A stretch of DNA of 64,000 nucleotides from Candidatus Hydrothermales bacterium (GTDB taxonomy: Bacteria; Hydrothermota; Hydrothermia; Hydrothermales; JAJRUZ01). Location: assembly GCA_039630235.1 (NCBI GenBank), contig JBCNVI010000003.1:140274-204273 (forward strand), given 5' to 3'. The notes under the pieces were generated by a model. The model was not told where the DNA came from. It did no database searches and saw only the letters and a list, made by a program, of their open reading frames with translations. The translations under genes and the position numbers were made by a program. This document shows, in pieces, positions 28,968 to 37,641 of this stretch (the stretch's first letter is position 1; every line of letters starts with the position of its first letter).

Positions 28968-30119
28968 ATGAAAAAATTAGTCTTTTTCATAATTTTTTTG
29001 GTGCTCATATTAGCAATTCTAATAGTGCTTAGAATAAAAGTAACCAAAGAGGAGAATGTGGTAGAAATAGAAGTAGTAAAGAAGGATTATATTCAAGAGG
29101 TTATAAAGGCTTATGGTTTTCTTGAAGCTAGTAAACAGGTAGAGATCGGATCTGAGGTAATAGGTAAAATAAAAAGAATATTAGTTTCTAAGGGAGACTT
29201 TGTAAAAAAAGGAGATCTCGTATGTATCATAGATCCCACTGAATATCAGGCTCAGAGAGATAGAATCAAGGCAATACTTGAGCAGAATCTTTATGAGTTA
29301 AATTTAGCAAAAATTGATTACGAAAGAGAAAAAAATCTCTTTGAAAAAAAACTGATCTCTCAAAAAGAGCTTGAAATAGCAGAAGCGAGATTTAAAAGTT
29401 TACTTTTCAGGATAAAGCAAGATAGTTTTAATTTAAAAGAATACGAAAATAGGTTACAAAAATGTTTTATAAGATCTCCGATAGATGGAGAAGTTATGGA
29501 GATATACAAAAAAGAGGGAGAAACAGTTGTACCTGGAACAATAAATAATCCAGCATCAATAATAATGGTCATAGGAGATAAAAGTAAAATGATTGCAAGA
29601 TGCGAAGTAGATGAAACAGAAATACCCAAAATTAAAAAGGGGCAAAAAGTAAAGATAAAAGTGAATGCGTTCCCTGATACGTTTTTTAGCGGAAGTGTAA
29701 ACAAAATTGGAGGAGTTAGAACTTCTTCTTTAGCCCAAGCTCAAACGCAAAGAGTTATAAAATTTCCCATAGAAATAGAAATCAATGAGGAGTTTAATTT
29801 ATTTTTACCAGGAATGAGTGTATCTTGTGAAATCATAACGGCTGAGAAAGAAAGCACAATAACACTTCCTTACTCAGCTTTGGGAAGAGAAAAAATCAAA
29901 AATAGGGCACGAGAAGAATTTAATACTTTTCTTTTTGTATTAAAAAATAGAAGAGCTAAAAAGATATACGTAAAAACTGGGATAAGAGGATTTAAAAGAA
30001 TCGAAATTTTAAGTGGTTTAAATATTAGCGATACGGTGATTGTTGGTCCCGAAGAAGTTCTCAGGAAACTTAAGGATGGAGAAAAAGTAGTAGTAAAGCC
30101 CCTGGATAAAAGAGAATGA
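28968..30119 (+). CDS. MacA/HlyD-type periplasmic adaptor protein
   Basis: Bridges the inner-membrane permease and the TolC-like channel. An N-terminal membrane anchor (VFFIIFLVLILAILIVL) is followed by a lipoyl half-motif (GEVIGKIKRILVSKGDFVKK-like), a helical hairpin (about 95-160), the second lipoyl half (FIRSPIDGEVMEIY), a beta-barrel (KKGQKVKIKVNAFPDT) and a membrane-proximal domain. Length 383 aa matches MacA. It is 2 nt after the tolC-like gene. Confidence 0.9.
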   Translation: MKKLVFFIIFLVLILAILIVLRIKVTKEENVVEIEVVKKDYIQEVIKAYGFLEASKQVEIGSEVIGKIKRILVSKGDFVKKGDLVCIIDPTEYQAQRDRIKAILEQNLYELNLAKIDYEREKNLFEKKLISQKELEIAEARFKSLLFRIKQDSFNLKEYENRLQKCFIRSPIDGEVMEIYKKEGETVVPGTINNPASIIMVIGDKSKMIARCEVDETEIPKIKKGQKVKIKVNAFPDTFFSGSVNKIGGVRTSSLAQAQTQRVIKFPIEIEINEEFNLFLPGMSVSCEIITAEKESTITLPYSALGREKIKNRAREEFNTFLFVLKNRRAKKIYVKTGIRGFKRIEILSGLNISDTVIVGPEEVLRKLKDGEKVVVKPLDKRE

Positions 30120-30796
30120 CTCTTATTCAACTTTTAAATGTTAGAAAAATTTACAAAATGGGTAATACATTTGTAAAAGCGATTGATGGAATTACTTTAA
30201 AAGTAGAGAAGGGAGAATACCTAGCAATTATGGGGCCATCAGGTTCTGGAAAGAGTACACTTTTACATATAATGGGTTTTTTAGATAGAGTAAGTGAGGG
30301 AACATACATTTTTAAGGGCAAAAATGTTTCAGATTATACAGAAGATGAGCTTGCAAATATAAGAAATAGGGAGGTAGGATTTGTTTTTCAGTTTTTTTAT
30401 CTTATACCGAGAATAACAGTGTTTCAAAATGTGGAGTTACCACTTGTATACCGTGGTATCCCAAAAAGAGAAAGGGTAGAAATTGTTGATTATTATTTGA
30501 AAGAAGTAGGACTTTTTGAAAGGAGAAATCATAGACCTCACGAGTTATCAGGTGGAGAAATGCAAAGAGCAGCTATAGCAAGAGCACTTGTCTCAGGAGC
30601 AGAGATTTTACTAGCTGACGAACCAACTGGGAATTTGGACACAAAATCTGGAAATGAAATTTTAAATATTTTTGACAAATTGAATGAAAAGGGTATAACA
30701 GTAATTGTTGTAACACATGACCATGACGTTGCAAAAAGGGCAAAAAGAGTTATTTCCTTAAGGGATGGAAAAATAGAAGGAGAAAAGTTGAAATAG
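30116..30796 (+). CDS. ABC transporter ATP-binding protein (LolD/MacB group)
   Basis: Energises the MacB-type permease three genes upstream. Walker A GPSGSGKST, Q-loop in FVFQFFYLIPRITVFQNV, signature LSGGEMQR and Walker B ILLADEPTGNLD are all intact. The length (226 aa) and the FQNVELPL motif place it in the LolD/MacB/FtsE group. It overlaps the adaptor stop by 4 bp. The order permease-channel-adaptor-ATPase makes a complete split MacAB-TolC set. Confidence 0.92.
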   Translation: MTLIQLLNVRKIYKMGNTFVKAIDGITLKVEKGEYLAIMGPSGSGKSTLLHIMGFLDRVSEGTYIFKGKNVSDYTEDELANIRNREVGFVFQFFYLIPRITVFQNVELPLVYRGIPKRERVEIVDYYLKEVGLFERRNHRPHELSGGEMQRAAIARALVSGAEILLADEPTGNLDTKSGNEILNIFDKLNEKGITVIVVTHDHDVAKRAKRVISLRDGKIEGEKLK

Positions 30797-30817
30797 TCTT
30801 ATCTTAGTACTTACAAT
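30788..30817 (+). promoter_or_regulatory. Promoter of eno
   Basis: TTGAAA at 30788-30793, 18-bp spacer, TACAAT at 30812-30817, then 6 nt to the eno ATG with no Shine-Dalgarno. The -35 box overlaps the last codons of the upstream ABC ATPase gene, so eno can be transcribed independently of the exporter operon. Confidence 0.6.
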
Positions 30818-30823
30818 TAATCT

Positions 30824-32092
30824 ATGAAAATCAAAGACCTTAGGGCTTATGAGGTTCTCGATTCAAGGGGGAACCCTACGTTAAAGGTAGTGTGTGTCTT
30901 GGAGAATGGGGTTAAGGGGGCGGCTTTTGTTCCATCTGGTGCTTCAACAGGGACTTTTGAGGCACTTGAATTAAGAGACGGCGATAAAAAGAGATTCTTG
31001 GGAAAAGGCGTTCTAAAGGCTATTAGTTCAGTAGAGAAGGAGATTGCCCTAATAATAAAGGGCATGGATGTTTTTGATCAAAGGAAAATAGATGAACTGA
31101 TGATAAACCTTGATGGAACTGAAAATAAAAGTAGACTTGGTGCAAATGCGATCCTTGGAGTTTCACTTGCTGTTTCAAGAGCTGCAGCTTCTCTTGTAGG
31201 AGAGCCACTTTTTAGATATTTAGGAGGCGTATTTGCCTCTTATATTCCCATCCCTCTGATGAATTTTATTAACGGGGGAGTTCATGCAGATAATCCCTTA
31301 GACATACAGGAATTTATGATAGTGCCTATAGGATTTGATACTTTTAGTGAGGCCCTACGTGCAGGCTCTGAAATTTATCATACACTTAAAGCCATTTTGA
31401 AGGAAAAAGGGCTAACAACAGCAGTCGGAGATGAAGGCGGTTTTGCTCCCTATATTGAAAATACAAAAAAGGCTCTTGATCTTATTCTTTTAGCTATAGA
31501 AAAAGCAGGCTATAAACAAGGCGAAGAAGTCTATCTTGCACTAGATGTTGCAGCAAGTGAACTGTGGGATAGTAAAGAAAATACTTACAAAATAGATGGT
31601 AAAGTTTATAAACTTGATGATCTGATAGATTTTTATTTAGATATTGTTAATAACTATCCTATTTTTTCAGTTGAGGATCCCTTAGCTGAAGAGGATTGGC
31701 AGGGGTGGAAGGTCTTTACTGAGAAGTTCAGGGAAAAGATAATGATAGTTGGGGATGATGTTTTTGTGACAAATGTTAAAAGATTTGAAAGGGGAATAAA
31801 AGAGGAGGTGGCGAATGCTATTCTTGTTAAATTAAATCAGATAGGTACATTAACTGAGACACTGGATGTTATAAACATTGCAAAAGCGCACGGTTATAAA
31901 ACAATTATTTCTCATAGATCTGGGGAAACAGAGGATACCTACATTGCTGATCTTGCCGTTGCAACGAATTCTCTATTTATTAAAACAGGTGCTGTTGCAA
32001 GAAGTGAAAGAACCTGTAAATATAATAGACTTTTAGAAATAGAGAGAGATTATCCTGAACTTGTTTTCTGGGGGAAGAAAATTAAAAAGTGA
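30824..32092 (+). CDS. eno: Enolase
   Basis: Interconverts 2-phosphoglycerate and phosphoenolpyruvate. N-terminal [10 protein letters not shown], the catalytic VGDEGGFAP, the Mg ligands in LDVAASE and [11 protein letters not shown], and [17 protein letters not shown] are all present. Length 422 aa is normal. It has its own consensus-like promoter with the -10 box 6 nt from the ATG and no Shine-Dalgarno, so the message is probably leaderless. It overlaps the ftsB-like start, a common eno-ftsB pairing. Confidence 0.97.
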   Translation: MKIKDLRAYEVLDSRGNPTLKVVCVLENGVKGAAFVPSGASTGTFEALELRDGDKKRFLGKGVLKAISSVEKEIALIIKGMDVFDQRKIDELMINLDGTENKSRLGANAILGVSLAVSRAAASLVGEPLFRYLGGVFASYIPIPLMNFINGGVHADNPLDIQEFMIVPIGFDTFSEALRAGSEIYHTLKAILKEKGLTTAVGDEGGFAPYIENTKKALDLILLAIEKAGYKQGEEVYLALDVAASELWDSKENTYKIDGKVYKLDDLIDFYLDIVNNYPIFSVEDPLAEEDWQGWKVFTEKFREKIMIVGDDVFVTNVKRFERGIKEEVANAILVKLNQIGTLTETLDVINIAKAHGYKTIISHRSGETEDTYIADLAVATNSLFIKTGAVARSERTCKYNRLLEIERDYPELVFWGKKIKK

Positions 32093-32310
32093 GGAAAAGA
32101 AATTTTTTTACATTATTTTTTCTTACTCTGATGAGTATTTATTTACTTTTTTTTGATAACTATGGGCTTTTAAAGTTTTTTTCGCTTAGTAGAAAATTAA
32201 ATAAGTTAGAAGAAGAAAAGAATTTCCTGATGGCAAAGCAAATTATTTATAAAGATAGAATAAAATTTTTAAATACGGAGTTGGGAAAAAAATTAAAAAA
32301 ATATTTTTAA
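32089..32310 (+). CDS. ftsB: FtsB/DivIC-like septum formation protein
   Basis: A 73-aa bitopic protein: short basic N-terminus, one membrane helix ([17 protein letters not shown]) and a coiled-coil stretch ([20 protein letters not shown]). This layout and its position directly after eno match FtsB/DivIC, which links FtsQ and FtsL in the division complex. The sequence is too short and divergent for certainty. The start is GTG and overlaps the eno stop by 4 bp. Confidence 0.7.
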   Translation: MRKRNFFTLFFLTLMSIYLLFFDNYGLLKFFSLSRKLNKLEEEKNFLMAKQIIYKDRIKFLNTELGKKLKKYF

Positions 32311-32323
32311 ACTGGGGGTAAAA

Positions 32324-33181
32324 ATGGCAAAAATTCTTGATGGTAAAATCGTAGCTTCTGAGTGGAAAAAGGAAATTCATAAAAAGGTATTAGAACTTAA
32401 AAAAAATGGGGTTATCCCTTTTTTAAATGTTTTTTTGATTGGTGATAATCCTGCCTCAGTTCTCTACGTAAAAAATAAGAAAAAATCCGCTGAAGAAATA
32501 GATATGAACTGTGAAATAATCCATTTTGAAAGCAACATTTCAAAGGAAAGCTTAAGAGATGAGATAAAAAAAAGAAGCGAAGATAAAAATGTGCACGGTA
32601 TAATCGTTCAACTTCCCCTTCCTCCACACCTTAACTCAGATGAAGTAGCTGAGTATATCGTTCCTTCAAAAGATGTGGATGGATTCTCACCGTATAACCT
32701 AGGAAGATTACTAAGAGGTGATCCCGTGTTTATTCCAGCAACACCTTACGGAATTTTAAAAATTCTTGATTACTATAATATTAGCGTTACTGGGAAACAT
32801 GTTGTTGTAGTTGGAAGAAGCAACATAGTTGGAAAACCTATGGCAATTTCGCTTTTACTTAAGGGAAGGGATGCTACGGTTACTGTTTGTCATTCAAAAA
32901 CAGAGAATCTCAGTAAAATAACAAAAGAAGCAGAAATTCTAATAGTTGCAGCTGGTGTAAAAAGACTAATTAATAAAGACTATGTAAGAAAAGGTCAAGT
33001 TGTTATAGATGTAGGTATTCATAAGGAAGGCTCTTTTTGGGTTGGTGACGTAGATTTTGATGAGGTTAAAGATATTGTAGAGTATATAACACCTGTTCCT
33101 GGTGGTGTAGGGCCGATGACTGTAGCTGGTCTTCTTGCAAACACCTGCAAAGCTGCAGAAATATCTTTAGAGCATGGATGA
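32324..33181 (+). CDS. folD: Methylenetetrahydrofolate dehydrogenase / cyclohydrolase
   Basis: Bifunctional enzyme of one-carbon metabolism. Substrate-site motifs VGDNPASVLYVKNKKKSAEE-like and QLPLPPHLN, the NADP-site VVVGRSNIVGKP, and PGGVGPMTVAGLL are typical. The catalytic Tyr/Lys pair is in YVKNKKK. Length 285 aa. It lies 13 nt after ftsB, with a GGGGG-rich ribosome site, and overlaps the protease gene by 8 bp. Confidence 0.96.
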   Translation: MAKILDGKIVASEWKKEIHKKVLELKKNGVIPFLNVFLIGDNPASVLYVKNKKKSAEEIDMNCEIIHFESNISKESLRDEIKKRSEDKNVHGIIVQLPLPPHLNSDEVAEYIVPSKDVDGFSPYNLGRLLRGDPVFIPATPYGILKILDYYNISVTGKHVVVVGRSNIVGKPMAISLLLKGRDATVTVCHSKTENLSKITKEAEILIVAAGVKRLINKDYVRKGQVVIDVGIHKEGSFWVGDVDFDEVKDIVEYITPVPGGVGPMTVAGLLANTCKAAEISLEHG

Positions 33182-34238
33182 GATAAATAAAATAATTGAA
33201 GAAGTTTTTGTTATACACAGCTTTTATAAAAAGAAAAATATTCCTGTTTACATAGGTTATTTTACGTCAGATAATATAAGTGAGAATTTAAAATTTTTAA
33301 GGTCTAAATTAAGGGAGATAAATTATGTTCCGGCTGTTTATAAATTAAAGGGCTTTTATTATGCTATAGAGATTTATCCTGAGTACAGAATAAAGTTTAA
33401 AGATTTTATTATAGCTCTCCTTTTGCTACTTATGACAGTTCTTACTACAATGTTTGCTGGTTCGATGCATTACATTGGTGATTTTGAGAAATTTTTAGAA
33501 AATTTCCCAGAGTCTTTACTTTATGGTTTTCCGTTTTCTTTTTCTTTGCTTTCGATTCTTTTATCACATGAAATGGGGCACTTTTTAATGAGTCGAAAAT
33601 TTGGTGTTCATTCGACTCTTCCTTATTTTATTCCTGTTCCTCATCCTCTTGTAGGTACATTCGGTGCCTTTATAAAAGTTAAGTCACCTATTCCTGATAG
33701 GAAAGCTCTTTTGAGGATTGGTGCAGCGGGTCCCCTGTTTGGTGTAGCTATTTCAATACCTTTTTTGATTTGGGGGATAAGTAAATCTAAAATAGTTTTT
33801 TTAGAGGATGAAAGAGGTATTTTTTTGGGGGATCCTCTTCTTTTTAAGTTTCTATTTTATTTAATAAGGGGTGATTTACCTCAAGATGCTGATGTTTTGC
33901 TTCATCCTGTTGCTTTTGCAGGATGGATAGGTCTTTTTGTAACCGCTATGAACCTTTTACCTTTTTCTCAACTTGATGGTGGTCATATTATGTACGCACT
34001 TTTAGGAGAAAAGTTTCAAATAATTCAATATATACTTTTTCCCTTTTTGATTTTAATTGGTTTTATATGGCCAGGTTGGTTTTTCTGGGGCTTTTTAATA
34101 CTTCTTTTTGGACTTAGACATCCACCCCCCGTAGACAATATAACTCCCCTTGATAAAAATGACAAAATATTAGGTCTGATTTGCGTAGTTATCTTTATCT
34201 TAACTTTCCATCCCGTTCCTTTTACAGTAAAGTATTAA
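33174..34238 (+). CDS. Site-2 protease family (M50) intramembrane metalloprotease
   Basis: A polytopic membrane zinc protease. A ~75-residue cytosolic N-terminus is followed by about seven helices. The catalytic HEMGH is at 132-136 and the third metal motif is in NLLPFSQLDGGH near 256-267. There is no PDZ domain between them, so it is not RseP. It resembles the EGY1/Rip-like group of plants, cyanobacteria and thermophiles. The substrate is unknown. The 3' end converges on and overlaps the YfiM-like gene by 17 bp. Confidence 0.85.
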   Translation: MDEINKIIEEVFVIHSFYKKKNIPVYIGYFTSDNISENLKFLRSKLREINYVPAVYKLKGFYYAIEIYPEYRIKFKDFIIALLLLLMTVLTTMFAGSMHYIGDFEKFLENFPESLLYGFPFSFSLLSILLSHEMGHFLMSRKFGVHSTLPYFIPVPHPLVGTFGAFIKVKSPIPDRKALLRIGAAGPLFGVAISIPFLIWGISKSKIVFLEDERGIFLGDPLLFKFLFYLIRGDLPQDADVLLHPVAFAGWIGLFVTAMNLLPFSQLDGGHIMYALLGEKFQIIQYILFPFLILIGFIWPGWFFWGFLILLFGLRHPPPVDNITPLDKNDKILGLICVVIFILTFHPVPFTVKY

Positions 34239-34485
34239 TATAAAGACCACACAAGATACCTTTTATGTCCCATATAAGATCTTTAATACTAAAATTATTT
34301 TTTCTCTTTTTATCGACTATTTCTTTTGAAATCGATAAAGATATTGGTATTCCGCAGGAAATTAAAATAACTTTCTTATCGTCAAGCTTTAAATTGAATT
34401 TTGTCTCAGAGTAGAGGATATTTGTAATAGCTAAATTCAGGTAAAAATGTTTAAATTTATCTTCGCTCCAATAATTGTCTTTCAC
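34222..34485 (-). CDS. YfiM-like small exported protein (DUF2279)
   Basis: The 87-aa frame from a GTG matches the E. coli YfiM pattern: N-terminal DNYWSEDKFKHF (YfiM: DSWSGQDKAQHF), then SLSISKEIVDKK, then FSIKDLIWDIKG. Function of the family is unknown. In frame upstream, without a stop, the codons read KNILLVFIILSSEKSV, a convincing signal peptide, beginning at a CTG (34533) 1 nt after the iorB stop. The true start is therefore probably upstream with a rare CTG codon. Export to the periplasm or outer membrane is expected. Confidence 0.6.
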   Translation of the reverse strand: MKDNYWSEDKFKHFYLNLAITNILYSETKFNLKLDDKKVILISCGIPISLSISKEIVDKKRKNNFSIKDLIWDIKGILCGLYINTLL

Positions 34486-34534
34486 ACTTTTTTCAGAACT
34501 TAAAATTATAAATACTAAAAGAATATTTTTCAGA

Positions 34535-35119
34535 CTAAGACTTTATAAGATTTTTACCTTTCTTGAAAGCTCTTACATTGATCTCAGAGTACTCAGTTGG
34601 GGAGTTTTCTCTAATCACTTTTTCCCAAATTTTCTCTTCAAAGGGTAAAAACGTTGAGAGAACGCCTAAGAGTAAGATATTAAAAGACCTAGCGTTTCCT
34701 ATTTTTTCAGCCAGGTCCACAGCTGGAATAAAATACAATTTCTCTGTAATTTTTCTTAGAGTCTCTTCTACATTTTTAGGATACTCCTCGAGTCCTAAGG
34801 ATACAATAGGTGGAACAAGCTCAAGATCATTAACAATAATTATTGGTGAGTTTTTCTTTAAATAATGAACCCATCTGAGAGTTTCTGCTTTTTCAAAGGA
34901 TAGAAGAATATCACCTTTTCCTTTTTCAATTAAGGGAGAGTACACCTTCTTTGCAATTCTAACATGAGATACTACACTTCCACCTCTTTGAGCCATCCCG
35001 TGAACTTCACTTTTTTTAACATCAAAGCCAGATTCCATCGCAGTTAGAGCAAGAATTTCCGAAGAAAGAATAATTCCCTGCCCCCCCACTCCACTTATTA
35101 TTATGTTAAACTCCTTCAT
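34535..35119 (-). CDS. iorB: Indolepyruvate:ferredoxin oxidoreductase beta subunit
   Basis: Partner of IorA in the oxidative decarboxylation of aryl pyruvates to aryl-acetyl-CoA. It has the gamma-type domain start NIIISGVGGQGIILSSEILA, followed by SEVHGMAQRGGSVVSHVRI. I chose the ATG at 35119, which forms an ATGA overlap with the iorA stop and begins right before the conserved Rossmann strand. A longer open frame adds 11 residues from inside iorA. Length is 194 aa, typical. Confidence 0.93.
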   Translation of the reverse strand: MKEFNIIISGVGGQGIILSSEILALTAMESGFDVKKSEVHGMAQRGGSVVSHVRIAKKVYSPLIEKGKGDILLSFEKAETLRWVHYLKKNSPIIIVNDLELVPPIVSLGLEEYPKNVEETLRKITEKLYFIPAVDLAEKIGNARSFNILLLGVLSTFLPFEEKIWEKVIRENSPTEYSEINVRAFKKGKNLIKS

Positions 35120-36852
35120 ACGATAGCCGTTACTGGACACACCTGGGTACAAAGATCACATCCTACGCATAAAAGTGGTGATATAAATGCCTTTCCATTA
35201 CGAATTGAAATTGCAGGACACCCAACTCTGATACAGGCTTTACATTTTTCTCCAAGACATTTTTCCTCTAAAACTCTCTTTTTTTCTTTTTTACTGAAAT
35301 ACTCTCTACTTTCTTTTAAGAGTGCACATGGAGCCCTTGATATTATCACCGCGGCCTCCTCACTTTCAATAGCACTCTTTAAGGTTTTAAGGGTTTCTTT
35401 TATATCATACGGATTAACCTCATAAACCTTTTCAATTCCACAGGCTTTGGCAAGTTCTTTTAGATTTATTTCCTTAGTTTTCTCGCCCTTTGCTGTTTTA
35501 CCTGTACCAGGGTGATCCTGATGTCCTGTCATAGCTGTTGTTCTATTGTCAAGGATAATTGTTTTTACAGTCCCCTTGTTGTAGGCGATATTTATTAGGC
35601 CGGTTACGCCTGAGTGAAGAAAAGTTGAATCACCTATTACAGCTACCATTCTTTTAGAAAAGTCTTTACCTCTTGCCTTTTCAAACCCTAAGGCATTTCC
35701 AATAGAAGCACCCATACATATACAGGTGTCCATAGCATTGAATGGTGGAAGGGCACCAAGTGTATAACAACCTATATCTCCAGTAACAGTTACTTTTAGT
35801 TTTGATAGACAATAGAAAACACCTGTGTGGGGACATCCTGGACAAAGTTGTGGTGGTCTTCTTACAGTTTTTAGTGGGTCTGGATGTGGAAGCTCTCTTT
35901 TTTTAATCGATTTTCTTACAATATCAGGGTTTAACTCGTCACAAATGGGCAAATATTTTTTCCCCTCTACTTTATAGCCAAGTATTTTAATCTCCTCCTC
36001 CAGGAAGGGTTCATTTTCCTCAATCACGATTATCTTCTTTACTTTTTTATAAAACTTCTTGAACAGCTTTTCTGGGAAGGGGAAGGGCATTCCGATTTTT
36101 AAAAACCAAGCGTCCTTAAATACTTCTTTTGCGTAATTATAGGCCACACCCGATGAAACTATTCCTATACTATTTTTACCCTTTTCGATTCTGTTTAAAA
36201 TTGACTCAGAAGAGTATTCTTTAAGTTTTAAGAGTTTTTCTTCGAGTACTTTGTGTCTTTCTCGGGCGTTTGCCGGTAGTAGTATAAATTGGCTTGGATT
36301 TTTAACGTAATCTTTTACTGGTACTTCTTTTCTTTCCGAGACTTCTACGATACCCTTAGTATGTGAGACTCTTGTGGACATTCTAAAAAGGACAGGGGTT
36401 TCGAATTTTTCGGAGATTTCAAAGGCAAGTTTAATGAAATCGTATGCCTCTTGGGCGTCGGAGGGTTCAATAATCGGTATTTTGGCAAATTTAGCGTATC
36501 TTCTTGTGTCTTGTTCGTTCTGTGATGAGTGCATACCTGGATCATCACAGGAGATGATGACAAATCCACCTTTTGTGCCGGCGTAGGCAGAAGAAAAAAG
36601 TGGATCAGCAGCAACGTTTAGTCCTACATGTTTCATAGATACTACACTTCTTGCCCCAGCTATTGCTGCTCCATATGCAACTTCAAAGGCTACTTTTTCG
36701 TTTGTGGACCACTCTGTATTAACTTCAGGGTATTTAGAGAGATTTTCAAGTATTTCTGTTGATGGGGTGCCGGGATACGCACAGGCGACCTTAACTCCTG
36801 CTTCCCAAGCTCCCCGTGCTACTGCTTCGTTGCCAGAGATTAGCAGTTTCAT
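35116..36852 (-). CDS. iorA: Indolepyruvate:ferredoxin oxidoreductase alpha subunit
   Basis: TPP- and iron-sulfur-dependent enzyme of aromatic amino-acid fermentation, reducing ferredoxin. Order: pyrimidine-binding domain (GNEAVARGAWEAGVKVACAYPG start), middle transketolase-like domain, TPP domain (CPGCPHTG, GDIGCYTLGALPP, GDSTFLHSG) and a C-terminal ferredoxin domain with the Cys patterns CKACIRVGCP and CVGCDLCTQVCP. At 578 aa it is slightly shorter than the Pyrococcus enzyme. It implies peptide or amino-acid fermentation and an anaerobic, ferredoxin-based metabolism. Confidence 0.95.
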   Translation of the reverse strand: MKLLISGNEAVARGAWEAGVKVACAYPGTPSTEILENLSKYPEVNTEWSTNEKVAFEVAYGAAIAGARSVVSMKHVGLNVAADPLFSSAYAGTKGGFVIISCDDPGMHSSQNEQDTRRYAKFAKIPIIEPSDAQEAYDFIKLAFEISEKFETPVLFRMSTRVSHTKGIVEVSERKEVPVKDYVKNPSQFILLPANARERHKVLEEKLLKLKEYSSESILNRIEKGKNSIGIVSSGVAYNYAKEVFKDAWFLKIGMPFPFPEKLFKKFYKKVKKIIVIEENEPFLEEEIKILGYKVEGKKYLPICDELNPDIVRKSIKKRELPHPDPLKTVRRPPQLCPGCPHTGVFYCLSKLKVTVTGDIGCYTLGALPPFNAMDTCICMGASIGNALGFEKARGKDFSKRMVAVIGDSTFLHSGVTGLINIAYNKGTVKTIILDNRTTAMTGHQDHPGTGKTAKGEKTKEINLKELAKACGIEKVYEVNPYDIKETLKTLKSAIESEEAAVIISRAPCALLKESREYFSKKEKKRVLEEKCLGEKCKACIRVGCPAISIRNGKAFISPLLCVGCDLCTQVCPVTAIV

Positions 36853-36909
36853 TTTTCCCTTTTATTAGAAGTAATTATAATATCTTTATGAGGATTTTTC
36901 AAATATATA

Positions 36910-36938
36910 TTGAAATTTTTGATTTTTGGTGTTATAAT
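36910..36938 (+). promoter_or_regulatory. Sigma-70-type promoter of the initiator tRNA
   Basis: TTGAAA at 36910-36915 and TATAAT at 36933-36938, separated by exactly 17 bp. The mature tRNA begins 10 nt after the -10 box. This is the clearest housekeeping promoter in the window and calibrates the others. Confidence 0.85.
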
Positions 36939-36948
36939 TATAAAACAT

Positions 36949-37020
36949 CGCGGGGTGTTGCAGCGGTAGCATTTGGGGCTCATAACCCCAAGGTCGCGGG
37001 TTCGAATCCCGCCCCCGCAA
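36949..37020 (+). tRNA. Initiator tRNA-fMet (anticodon CAT)
   Basis: The 72-nt cloverleaf has the initiator hallmarks: an unpaired C1-A72 at the top of the acceptor (CGCGGGG...CCCCGCA), three G:C pairs in the anticodon stem (TGGGG/CCCCA) and anticodon loop CTCATAA. T-arm GCGGG-TTCGAAT-CCCGC. The D stem is short. The CCA is not encoded; seven T follow the discriminator A. trxA begins 13 nt downstream on the same strand. Confidence 0.95.
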
Positions 37021-37033
37021 TTTTTTTATTTTA

Positions 37034-37354
37034 ATGCTTATCCCAGAGGTCAATGACTCTGACTTCGAGGAGAAGGTCCTTAAGTCAGATAAGCCCTGCG
37101 TTGTAGACTTTTGGGCTGACTGGTGTCATCCTTGTAAGATGATTGAACCCTCTATGGAAGAACTCTACCTCAAATATAAAGATAAGGTAAACTTTTTTAA
37201 AATAAACGTCGACGATAACTCAGAAATACCATCGAGGTATTACGTAATGAGCATCCCTACAATACTTTTTATTAAAAACGGCGAAATCGTAGACAGAATA
37301 ATAGGAGCTGTGCCCAAGAAAACAATCGAGGAAAGAATCTTGCAGCTTTTGTAA
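37034..37354 (+). CDS. trxA: Thioredoxin
   Basis: A 106-aa single-domain cytosolic thioredoxin, a general disulfide reductant. The fold markers are VVDFWADWCHPC (Cys31, Cys34), KINVDDN and the cis-Pro loop SIPTILF. The active site is WCHPC rather than WCGPC, which in other proteins raises redox potential toward DsbA-like values. Thirteen nt separate it from the initiator tRNA and 2 nt from gatC, so all may be co-transcribed. I see no Shine-Dalgarno before the ATG. Confidence 0.9.
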   Translation: MLIPEVNDSDFEEKVLKSDKPCVVDFWADWCHPCKMIEPSMEELYLKYKDKVNFFKINVDDNSEIPSRYYVMSIPTILFIKNGEIVDRIIGAVPKKTIEERILQLL

Positions 37355-37356
37355 AC

Positions 37357-37641
37357 TTGGAATTAGAAAAAGAGGTAAAAAGAATCTCTGAACTCGCAAG
37401 AATAAAAATAGAAGACTATAATTATTTTGTTGAAAATTTCTTGAAAATTTTAAATCTTTTTAAAAAAATAAATGAACTTGATCTAGAAAACGAAAAGCCC
37501 TTTTTTTATCTTGAACATTTAAAGACAGAGTTAAGAAAAGATGAAGATATAGAATTTGCTGATAGAGAGCTATTATTTTTAAACTCTCCTGAAAAAAAAG
37601 GAAACTTTTTTGTAGCTGAAAGCCCTATTGAGTTGGGTTAA
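37357..37641 (+). CDS. gatC: Asp/Glu-tRNA amidotransferase subunit C
   Basis: Small stabilising subunit of GatCAB. The first ~60 residues show the GatC pattern, VKRISELARIKIED followed by FLKILNLFKKINELDL. Length 94 aa. The start is TTG, 2 nt after the trxA stop, and the end overlaps gatA by 14 bp. The order gatC-gatA-gatB is the classical operon. Confidence 0.85.
   Translation: MELEKEVKRISELARIKIEDYNYFVENFLKILNLFKKINELDLENEKPFFYLEHLKTELRKDEDIEFADRELLFLNSPEKKGNFFVAESPIELG

Noticed and set aside
36374..36586. Plus-strand open frame opposite iorA
   Set aside because: Antisense shadow of a conserved enzyme gene.
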